Source: Ilyonectria destructans (taxonomy: Eukaryota > Ascomycota > Sordariomycetes > Hypocreales > Nectriaceae). Taken from it: a DNA stretch of 64,000 nt. The position numbers and the translations under genes were made by a program. The notes beneath the pieces are model-generated. The model did not search any database. It was not told where the DNA came from and saw only the letters and a list, made by a program, of their open reading frames with translations. Shown piece by piece: positions 56,909 to 64,000 of this stretch. Numbering within the stretch: position 1 is the first letter of the stretch; each line of letters begins with the position of its first letter. The stretch lies in NCBI GenBank assembly GCA_020740775.1, contig JAHEWK010000021.1, forward strand, positions 1-64,000, given 5' to 3'.

Positions 56909-57467
56909 ACATCGGTGACGGGAACCAGGCACAAGATTATGGACTGCAAGGCGAAGCTGCTGGAATACCCCACGCACTAAACACCCAGGGACTAGGGTGG
57001 GCACTAACGCTAATGAACGAGGGACGAGTGGTAGCGGCACTAAGACCAATGACAAGGGACGCAGGCATGGTCATCACAGTGGGCTTGACCCACCCCCGAG
57101 ACCAGACAACCATTGTACGGTCGAGCATGACGGAGGAATACAAGAGGAACTTCTTGGGCAGCGCCGGCCAGGTTGGAAACGTGGACTTCTTTTTTTACTT
57201 TTTGTGAGGGAGACACGAACGGATTGTTTGGAGAACATAATCATTTTTTTTTAAATTGTAGCCGGGGGACTACATAATCATCAGACGAACAGTGGACTGT
57301 GAGTATCTTTTTCTTCATCTTTTATTTTCGGAGAGTAATAAATACTGATTCTTTTCGAGTGGAATGAGACGCAGCACGGAGTGTTTTCTTACGAACGAAG
57401 TGAGGGCATTTAGGCATTCGCGCGAGCGATTATCTTCCTTTTTTTAGGGACGGAAAAAGGTGTGAAC

Positions 57468-58181
57468 ATGGCGGAGACAGGTGTCGGTTCAGACACGCAG
57501 AGGGACCGGGAGGGATCCCTTTCTTATCCTGTGTATGTGTTAACATGCAGGGCGGAGCACCACTTGGTACAGCATGCTGAGCGTATGCGGTTGTGGCTTC
57601 GAGGAGACGAGATGCAGCGTATTGTTTCTTCTCTCCCGGAGGGATCGGAGTCACTTGAAGTGATTCACCAGCGTATCGGAGATATGTTGGACTCTATTAT
57701 GGCGATCATGCCATTGTTAACGTATAAGTTATACTTTACAGTACGAGAGGACGAAGGGGTTCTTCCCACTTGGTTGCGGGAGGCTGACCATTTCCTTCTT
57801 TTGGACGTAGTACACTCTTTTGTACGCGATCCGGTGATTTGCTTTTATGATCCAGGGCACGAGATGGGTTGTCGCGGGCCTGATGCATCGGGTAGATGCC
57901 ACATATCGGAGTATGATATGAGAACGGCGTTCGGTGGGAAAGCGACTGGACAGGAGCTTCCTATGCCTGTGTGGGCCAAGGAACAATTGTTTCTGGCGTA
58001 TTGCGGAGGGGTACACGACGAGGAGACAACCCGTGCATTGTCTTCTTTTTTTGGAGCCGTAGTTCTTGCGCGACTTGGTCACTGGTTGAACCATGGTCCT
58101 TTGATCCTGTGGTCAGAGGCTTTTCTTCCGCTCTTTATGTTTAAAGTTGTCCTTTTATGGAAGAAGGATTTGTGTGTCTGA
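57468..58181 (+). CDS. Array cassette 5 protein (237 aa)
   Basis: ATG at 57468 (GTGAACATGGCG). The longest member. Segments: HAERMRLWLRGDEMQRI, an amphipathic LDSIMAIMPLLTYKLYFTV, READHFLLLDVVHSFVRDPVI and a hydrophobic C-terminus (SSFFGAVVLARLGHWL, FLPLFMFKVVLLWKK) that could be one or two membrane-associated helices. The order 'R-x-WL .. R..(E/D)..L .. LY' is loosely shared with cassette 7. A leader intron is possible from GTGAGTAT at 57299 to TTTTTTTAG at 57447. No signal peptide. Function unknown. Confidence 0.65.
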   Translation: MAETGVGSDTQRDREGSLSYPVYVLTCRAEHHLVQHAERMRLWLRGDEMQRIVSSLPEGSESLEVIHQRIGDMLDSIMAIMPLLTYKLYFTVREDEGVLPTWLREADHFLLLDVVHSFVRDPVICFYDPGHEMGCRGPDASGRCHISEYDMRTAFGGKATGQELPMPVWAKEQLFLAYCGGVHDEETTRALSSFFGAVVLARLGHWLNHGPLILWSEAFLPLFMFKVVLLWKKDLCV

Positions 58182-58542
58182 TGGGAAGCTGACGAGTTGC
58201 TTTCCATTTTTTCTTGGTAGATTTGTATTTTTACACTTCGTAGTACAGCGTAAGCCACGGGAGCCCATGCGACCGTGCAACCTCAACACCATATTTGACA
58301 TCGTGAACATAGATTTGTAACACTAGCTTAGCTTCACCCACATAGTATTGTACTTTTTTTACTTTGTAGTATTCTATCTTTGATGTAAGCATGTTTCAAA
58401 GATGTATTATTTATTTTACTTTTACTTTACTTGATTGTAAACTTCATTTATTATGATCGTGATACTTTTTATTATTTATCGTGACTAGATTGATTATACT
58501 CCAAGCGATAGCTACTGACTCCCGGAGGGATGAACTTAGTTC

Positions 58543-58809
58543 TAGAAGGCCACGCGCCAGCGTAATACCGAAGGACGGAGTCCGTAGGTCATTCAAGGGA
58601 AGAGCAAGCGAAGCGCCGCGATGGAATGATTACGTCTCGAACAATGTGAAGTGACACTCAGCTTTTTTACACTCCTCATACAAACGTGTTTGTGTACCTC
58701 TGCAGCGAACGTAGTGAGCAAAGTGACTTGGACCGGAATACAGGTACAAGCAATCCCCTTATATATGCACCGAGGAACGAGGTGCTCTTTAAGTTTGGTA
58801 TATAAGGGG
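58543..58809. promoter_or_regulatory. Inter-cassette hairpin cluster and TATA palindrome, 5/6
   Basis: ACGC..GCGT stem (58552-58563), TACAAACGTGTTTGTGTA, and the palindrome at 58755-58809. The full 267 bp is identical, as far as I can compare by eye, to 60455-60721 on the other side of cassette 6. Confidence 0.75.
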
Positions 58810-58989
58810 ACACCGGGAACAGTGACGAAGTCAGTACTAGAGACTGGTATGCGGGGAGGCACGACCCAACAGCATTTCCCTACGCTATAAACGCCGAGGA
58901 TCAGGCGGGCCACTAACGCTAATAATGAGGGACGAATGATAGCGCGTCTGTAAGAGGTCAAGAGAGGGACGAGCATGACCCACACCCAA

Positions 58990-59012
58990 GACCGTACAAT
59001 GATTGTATGGTC
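58990..59012. promoter_or_regulatory. Leader palindrome GACC-TACAA..TTGTA-GGTC
   Basis: GACCGTACA..TGTATGGTC in the cassette 6 leader. Equivalent sites: about 49458 (GACCAGACAATCATTGTC), 53266 (GACCAGACATGG..TATGGTC), 55179, 57101 (GACCAGACAACC..TACGGTC) and 60884 (GACCGTACAC..TGTATGGTC). The stem is conserved, the loop varies. It is usually followed by an ATGA or ATGTGA. Confidence 0.6.
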
Positions 59013-59198
59013 GACACATGAGTAAGCCGGGCAGGCATACGACATTGAAGAAGGATTCTTCTGCTGGAAGCGATTATGGTGGAACGTAATCTTCTTTTTA
59101 TTTTTTTACGGGTAGTAAAATAGAGTGCTTGGACTGCACGACACAGGCGCTGCGCGCGAATTGGGGCTTCGCCCATCTTGATCTTTACGAACAGGAAG

Positions 59199-59258
59199 GT
59201 GAGTACGACTCTTTCGTTTTACGAATTGTTTGGGACGAACAATCAGTACTGACCACAG
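59199..59258 (+). other. Predicted 5'-leader intron, cassette 6
   Basis: GTGAGTAC donor, AGTACTGAC branch, CACAG acceptor: 60 nt, ending 16 nt before the ATG at 59275. Equivalent predicted introns: cassette 7 (61254-61318, GTGAGTG..AACTAATAC..GTGTAG) and cassette 8 (63045-63120, GTGAGTAT..CTTACTAC..AATAG). Confidence 0.55.
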
Positions 59259-59274
59259 AGAACGGGTAGTGAAC

Positions 59275-59901
59275 ATGACGACTTTGTTGACGGAGACGGG
59301 ACGGTCGACCTACTTTCAGTTGTGTTGGAGACACATTTGCGGAGCGACACTCGATGAGCTATGGCATTGGAAATGCGACGGAGTACCAGCCGGTCAAGGA
59401 TTGATCGGAGTAGAGAGACTCGATGGAAAGGGGAACTGGCTTCCCACACACCGTCCACCAGGGGTGGCTGCATGCATTGCTACTGTTGGGACCGTACAGG
59501 TCTTTTACCAATGTCGCGAGACATATTGGGTAGAAGTGCTCGTAAGAGCCGTCTTGGGTCATATTTTACTGTTGAAATATGCTGCTGATGTGTATACAGA
59601 GAAGGGTGAGCCCGTCGAACCTGTCTTCGTGGTCGATCCAACGAAGTTTTATAACACTTGGGTGTCCATCCGAGCAAAGGCGGAGGAGGAGAATGAATAC
59701 GGTAACGTCTTGCTTGAAGCACATTCTGGTCTTTTTCATGTGGATTGGATTCCACTTACTCATTGTAGTCTGGAAGATGCAGGAACACAGTGGGTTTCTG
59801 TTGCAGAGGACTGGCTCGGAGCAGCCGGACTGAATATGTCGAGAGACGATACAGCGTCAGTGAAAAGGGCCTTTGAACACTGCTTTAGATATATTTGTTA
59901 A
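59275..59901 (+). CDS. Array cassette 6 protein (208 aa), family 1/3/6/8
   Basis: ATG at 59275 (GTGAACATGACG), just after the predicted leader intron. Closest relative is cassette 8, also 208 aa. Shared segments: LDELWHWK against MDLLWSWK; IGVERLDGKGNW against MGSERLDMHGQW; VEVLVRAVLGHILLLK against CEMLVRAVLGHTLLLK; VVDPTKFYNTW against MSPSLLYERW; WVSVAEDWLGAAGL against WIRFAQPWLTCAGF; and KRAFEHCF against YKAFDECF at the C-terminus. The middle carries one hydrophobic helix (about 93-106). No known domain, no signal peptide. The cassette is bracketed by 267-bp identical repeats. Function unknown. Confidence 0.8.
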   Translation: MTTLLTETGRSTYFQLCWRHICGATLDELWHWKCDGVPAGQGLIGVERLDGKGNWLPTHRPPGVAACIATVGTVQVFYQCRETYWVEVLVRAVLGHILLLKYAADVYTEKGEPVEPVFVVDPTKFYNTWVSIRAKAEEENEYGNVLLEAHSGLFHVDWIPLTHCSLEDAGTQWVSVAEDWLGAAGLNMSRDDTASVKRAFEHCFRYIC

Positions 59902-60454
59902 GATGCTTGGGCATGCGCAAGAAGGGAAACGGTAGTGGAGCGACTTTCCTTGTATTTTTCTACACCACTGGGTTTGTAGAGGCTTAGCCGAAAGAGGGGT
60001 TGGTGATCCCCTCACGTAGAGTAGACTGCAGACAGTAGACTTTTTTTCTTTACTTGGTAGTACTGGACAGACTTGGTACTACTTCCACCTAACATGACAT
60101 GTTTGACTACGACTACTTACTAGTTCTTTACCTACTGTAGACCTTTTACTACTTTGTAACTATCTTTTACCATCGGAGCGAGCCATCAATGCGAGCGGAC
60201 ACGCGAGGATTGATCAGAGAGCATAGATGGAGATGCATCCTTTTCTTCTTTACTACTTTATACTATGTAGATGATAAAATATGATTACTTTGGACTGTAA
60301 ACACCAAGAACAATTCATGTGATGATGATGTAAATATTGTAGACACAAAACACCAAGGGAGTGGTGATGATACCTTGAAGTGGGAATCACGAAGAGTCAA
60401 GACTAGATTGATTATGCTTCGAGTAATGATTATGAGAAAGAAGGCCTGAAACTA

Positions 60455-60721
60455 TAGAAGGCCACGCGCCAGCGTAATACCGAAGGACGGAGTCCGTAGG
60501 TCATTCAAGGGAAGAGCAAGCGAAGCGCCGCGATGGAATGATTACGTCTCGAACAATGTGAAGTGACACTCAGCTTTTTTACACTCCTCATACAAACGTG
60601 TTTGTGTACCTCTGCAGCGAACGTAGTGAGCAAAGTGACTTGGACCGGAATACAGGTACAAGCAATCCCCTTATATATGCACCGAGGAACGAGGTGCTCT
60701 TTAAGTTTGGTATATAAGGGG
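60455..60721. promoter_or_regulatory. Inter-cassette hairpin cluster and TATA palindrome, 6/7
   Basis: Same sequence as 58543-58809. The ACGC/GCGT stem is at 60464-60475 and the palindrome at 60667-60721. The sequence then diverges a few bases beyond AAGGGGACACC. Confidence 0.75.
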
Positions 60722-61321
60722 ACACCAGTGACGGGAACCGGCTCACTCAAGGACTAGTAAGCGCAGCACTTGGACGGTCCATACGCCCTAAAAATTACTT
60801 GTAATTTGCCCTAGCACCGAAAAGGAGAGACGACTGAAGGTGGCCAGTAAGAGGGCAGACGACGGAGGAGTAAGCCCCACCACTACGACCGTACACACTT
60901 GTATGGTCCAACATGTGACTGACGGGAGGCAGGACACACAAGAAGGGACTTCTCTGCCAGCGGCGTCGACGGTAGAACCTAGACTTGTAAATATTTTTTA
61001 TTTACCCCCCACAGCGCGACAGCGACTTGAGCCAAGCTCTTTCGTCCATGCCACGCATACGAACACACCCACCCCACGACCAACGAACAAGGGAATTGTG
61101 AGTAGTTGATTCTTCCTTCTTTTTATGAGACATAAAAGAAGTAGACTGACTAGAAGGAAGCAAGGACGAAGTGCTTGGACAACGTAATCACGATTGATTT
61201 GCTTGGAAGCATAATCAGGGTAACAAAGTGCTGGGAGAGCACCACGAACAATAGTGAGTGTTTCTTTTTCTTTTTATTTTCGGAGAATAATAAATAACTA
61301 ATACGCGACGTCGTGTAGATC

Positions 61322-62017
61322 ATGTTCGAGATGGAATCGAGTGGTGCAGCAGCACATCCTTCCGCAGAGGCGGGGGAATATGGTATTGTTATTATGCCTC
61401 ACAGCGTGAGCGAAGAGGTCTCGACCAAGTGGGACGAGATTCGACGTTGGTTACTCGACAGCAGCCCGGGAGGGGGTGCGTCCTTTGTCGGTCATGTTCC
61501 TATCATGCGACCGTATCGGCGACAGGGTACAGTGGAGCGTATGGAAGAGGCCTTGTGGACTCTGTTATCCAAACTGTGTGAACAGTTTCATCTTCAGTAC
61601 TACATCAAGCAGTGTAGGCTTGGTGAGAATGACGTACAGCGGACGGACATCATAGACACGTTGGAGACGGTAAGGTGGGAGCCTTTTGTATCTCTTTCGT
61701 CATCGGGTGATGAGGGTACTTTGGACGAGGACACGAGGCAGGCTTTGATCGACCAAGCGGGAGAGGCGCCACTAGAGGAAGGAGATCTTCTCCGTCTAGG
61801 TTCAACCGAACGTTGTTTTCCTACGTTACGACTTTATTTACTTGCCGCATACATTCGTAAAATTGTTGCGCGTGTAGCCGTCTATCGTGATGAGGGGGAT
61901 CCTCTTTTCGACTTGGAGTGGAAGGCGGATAATGTCCTGGACCAGGTAATGATCGATCATTTGCGTGACTTGAAGTGGGAGACGGAAGCACAGTACGCGA
62001 AAGGGAGTTGCGAATAG
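61322..62017 (+). CDS. Array cassette 7 protein (231 aa)
   Basis: ATG at 61322 (AGATCATGTTC), three bases after the acceptor of the predicted 65-nt leader intron. Sequence landmarks: VSTKWDEIRRWLLDSSPGGG, RMEEALWTLLSKLCEQFHLQYY, an acidic middle (SSSGDEGTLDEDT), CFPTLRLYLLAAYIRKIVARVAV (hydrophobic, about 175-197) and a C-terminal helix DQVMIDHLRDLKWE. It shares a loose pattern with cassette 5 and no clear homology with 1, 3, 6 or 8. The 3' flank GAGCGACCATAAGGGAGCGA is nearly the same as behind cassette 1 (about 50569). Function unknown. Confidence 0.65.
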   Translation: MFEMESSGAAAHPSAEAGEYGIVIMPHSVSEEVSTKWDEIRRWLLDSSPGGGASFVGHVPIMRPYRRQGTVERMEEALWTLLSKLCEQFHLQYYIKQCRLGENDVQRTDIIDTLETVRWEPFVSLSSSGDEGTLDEDTRQALIDQAGEAPLEEGDLLRLGSTERCFPTLRLYLLAAYIRKIVARVAVYRDEGDPLFDLEWKADNVLDQVMIDHLRDLKWETEAQYAKGSCE

Positions 62018-62377
62018 CCTCACCTTCTTCACATTCTTTGTAATTGTAATCGTAGAGCGACCATAAGGGAGCGACACACACACAAGAATTTTTCTTTTTT
62101 TTCGATAGAAAGTGTGACCACAACACCACACCCACACATCGTGCACATACTTTGTATACAACTGTAGAACTTCATTTCTTCATACACCCACGTAGTATTT
62201 TATTACTTCACTTTATTTATTATCTTCCATGTAAGCATGTTTGGAAGATTCACTTTAATTCATTTACTTTGACTTATTTCTTTTACTCTTTGGTAAAACT
62301 TCATTTATTATTTATCGTGACTAGATTGATTATGCTTCAAGCATCCACTACTAAGTCCCGCAGGGCATATCTTAGTT

Positions 62378-62640
62378 CTAGAAAGCCACCGGCAGGGTGC
62401 AAACCGGAACGAAGTGGAGGTGTGCCAAGGGAAGAGCGACCGAAGGGAAGCGATGGAATGATTACGGACACAGACTTTTGTTGTGACACTCAGGAATATG
62501 ACCTCTGCCATAGTAGAGTGTTTTTGTATCTTTACACCAAGCATTTGCTGTGGGGGTACCGAGTTGGAAACGAGGTACTTGGGGTTCCCTTATATATGCA
62601 CCGACGAAGGAGGTGCTCTTTAAGTTTGGTATATAAGGGG
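62378..62640. promoter_or_regulatory. Inter-cassette hairpin cluster and TATA palindrome, 7/8
   Basis: CACC/GGTG stem at 62387-62399 and the palindrome at 62587-62640. One base shorter than, and otherwise the same as, the 2/3 cluster almost 10 kb away. Confidence 0.75.
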
Positions 62641-63153
62641 ACACCAGGGACAGGAACGCCAGTTCATACTAGGACCGGTAGGAGGGAGCTTGCGACCGAA
62701 CATTTCCCTACGCACTAACCACCTTTAGGTGGGCCATAGCACCAGAACGAGAGACGAGTGGAGGTGGGTCTTAAGAGCCAATCAAGCGGAGCGAAGATGG
62801 CCAGGTCATCAGCGACAGCGAATGGGAATGAGTCTGGTCGGGGGAGTGGAGCGACCACCAGCGGTAGAACATATATAATGGGGGCTTGCCCCCCATTTCA
62901 CGGAGTGTGTTCTCTTCTCTTTTTACGCACTTGGGAGGTACGACCAAGGTATATTGCTTGGAGAGCAACACGAGAAACAGTGCTTGGGCAACGAAGTGAG
63001 GATCGCTTCGCTCCAACAGGGCTATCGCCTACATAATCACGGGAGTGAGTATCCTTTGCACACGAGACGCTGCGTCTCATTCCATGTCTGGAAGACATTG
63101 CACTTACTACACTCGAATAGAGTGACCGAACGAACAAGGGGTGAGTGGTGATC

Positions 63154-63780
63154 ATGGGGTTCCCCAACTATTCTTCTGGACAGCGAGGGCGGAAGGCCGA
63201 GCAGTGGGGTACTTGTGCACGCGAAGCGTCAATGGATTTGTTATGGTCTTGGAAAGAGCATTCCTTCCCACAATCATGTATTGTGATGGGCTCGGAGAGA
63301 CTGGATATGCATGGCCAATGGTCCTATGCTTTTCGGCGGAGACAGAGTAGTAGCCAGGTGATCTGCGTCGGCACGCAATCGTCTTCTTCTTTATATCGGG
63401 ACGTATATTGTTGTGAGATGCTCGTTAGAGCAGTGCTTGGCCACACGTTGTTGTTGAAGCTCGTCTTCGACTCTCAGGGAGGGACTGGCTTTGTAGACAG
63501 GGCCCTTGTGATGTCTCCATCTCTTCTTTATGAGCGTTGGCGCGAATTAGTACAAGCCAGGGAGGAAGGGGACGACGACCATAGTAGTCTGGCGGAGAGG
63601 CTGTATAGAGTACTCGCCAGTATTCCTCATGTTTCTGTCTCTGAATGTGGTTCAGATGAGGATCCGAGTGATTGGATTCGGTTTGCCCAGCCATGGTTAA
63701 CTTGTGCTGGCTTTCTTCCCGACGAGAAGAGTCGAGCGTCGTTGTATAAGGCATTTGATGAATGCTTTGACGTCTTGTGA
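63154..63780 (+). CDS. Array cassette 8 protein (208 aa), family 1/3/6/8
   Basis: ATG at 63154 (GTGATCATGGGG). Starts MGFPNYSSGQRGRKAEQWG; then MDLLWSWKEHSFP, MGSERLDMHGQW, CEMLVRAVLGHTLLLK (hydrophobic helix), LLYERWRELVQAREEGDDD, DWIRFAQPWLTCAGFLPDEK and YKAFDECFDVL at the end, all alignable with cassette 6. Near-equal length and end-to-end similarity with cassette 6, against very different DNA, point to long or rapid protein divergence. A predicted intron (63045-63120) lies in the leader. The last complete gene in the window. Function unknown. Confidence 0.8.
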   Translation: MGFPNYSSGQRGRKAEQWGTCAREASMDLLWSWKEHSFPQSCIVMGSERLDMHGQWSYAFRRRQSSSQVICVGTQSSSSLYRDVYCCEMLVRAVLGHTLLLKLVFDSQGGTGFVDRALVMSPSLLYERWRELVQAREEGDDDHSSLAERLYRVLASIPHVSVSECGSDEDPSDWIRFAQPWLTCAGFLPDEKSRASLYKAFDECFDVL

Positions 63781-64000
63781 ATTGTATTGCTTACCCGTTT
63801 TTATGGGAGTATGGTTGGGACAAGTGTACCACCTTCCACATCAGTGGATTCTTACCGCATTCGGACATGGTGATGGCTTCACCTCCAACCCTAGACATAA
63901 CCCTAACACGACCGTAGACACACACGGGAGTCGGCTTTACTTCTTTACTCTTGTAGATAGTAGACTTTGTACTTTATGTTGTACACTTTTACACTTTTAC
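63781..64000. other. 3' region of cassette 8, array continues
   Basis: AT-rich 3' region similar in style to that after cassettes 3-6 (TACTTT, GTAGACTTTGTACTTT). It also contains CCTAGACATAACCCTAACACG (about 63888). The expected next hairpin cluster would fall just beyond the window. Confidence 0.5.

Larger units (their letters stand above)
49435..64000 (+). repeat. Tandem array of eight single-gene cassettes (period about 1.9 kb)
   Basis: The palindromic module CCCCTTATATA..TATATAAGGGG begins at 51113, 53016, 54936, 56854, 58755, 60667 and 62587, spacings 1903, 1920, 1918, 1901, 1912 and 1920 bp. Each interval holds: conserved leader with GACC..GGTC palindrome, CATAATCA motifs and small GAAGCGA-type inverted repeats; one plus-strand ORF; AT-rich 3' region; ACTAGATTGATTAT; then the hairpin cluster. 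Unit 1 is truncated on its left at about 49,435. Unit 8 continues past the window edge. Noncoding parts are far more alike than the genes. Confidence 0.9.

Noticed and set aside
58593..59045. 150-codon minus-strand frame
   Set aside because: Antisense across the hairpin cluster and leader of cassette 6; not maintained in other units.
58651..60757. Identical 60-80-codon frames in junctions 5/6 and 6/7 (and frames ending LFKFGI in others)
   Set aside because: Their identity follows from the identical DNA. They run through the hairpins and TATA palindrome, differ between junction types, and show no codon-level conservation.
49435..64000. CRISPR-like array
   Set aside because: The period is 1.9 kb with genes as spacers and hairpin-rich junctions; no short direct repeats with unique 30-40 bp spacers.

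Overview
The window looks like nuclear DNA of a filamentous ascomycete (Pezizomycotina). It has short introns (52-76 nt in most genes) with GT..AG ends and CTAAY/CTGAY branch sites, AT-rich tracts whose nonsense codons are nearly all TAG/TAA at glutamine positions (the C-to-T signature of RIP), a RecQ-type helicase of the telomere-linked fungal kind, MFS sugar transporters and degenerate telomere-like repeats. A subtelomeric or accessory location is likely. No rRNA, tRNA or CRISPR array was found.

Layout. (1) 1-16.6 kb: a RecQ-like helicase (minus strand, running off the left edge), then three tandem members of one large unrecognised protein family with AT-hooks (A, B, C; B carries an in-frame stop), then a divergent unrecognised basic protein (D) whose two flanks carry the same ATCACATATGTGAT palindrome. 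(2) 16.9-31.4 kb: an AT-rich, RIP-mutated block bounded by 501-bp direct repeats (probable LTRs). It holds satellite repeats, a single-ORF non-LTR retrotransposon with a restriction-like endonuclease, a telomere-like repeat tract and a 435-bp TA-flanked MITE. (3) 31.7-45.3 kb: a sugar-metabolism neighbourhood with a dihydrodiol/xylose-type dehydrogenase, two intact MFS sugar transporters, a wrecked GH3 beta-glucosidase, a GH43 N-terminal scrap, two copies of a Zn2Cys6 regulator remnant and a PIF/Harbinger-like MITE. (4) 45.3-49.4 kb: degenerate sequence with no supportable gene.

(5) 49.43-64.0 kb is the most striking part: a head-to-tail array of eight single-gene cassettes, period about 1.90-1.92 kb, all on the plus strand and running off the right edge. 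The noncoding portions are highly conserved, up to about 265 bp identical between units, and packed with small inverted repeats whose stems vary in a compensated way. The genes inside (190-237 aa) are very divergent. At least four (units 1, 3, 6, 8) are still recognisably homologous. Each unit has a symmetrical TATA-containing palindrome (CCCCTTATATA..TATATAAGGGG), then a leader of about 0.45-0.65 kb that often ends in a predicted intron, then one ORF. This is the pattern expected of a diversifying gene family or cassette-exchange locus. I do not recognise it as any described system.
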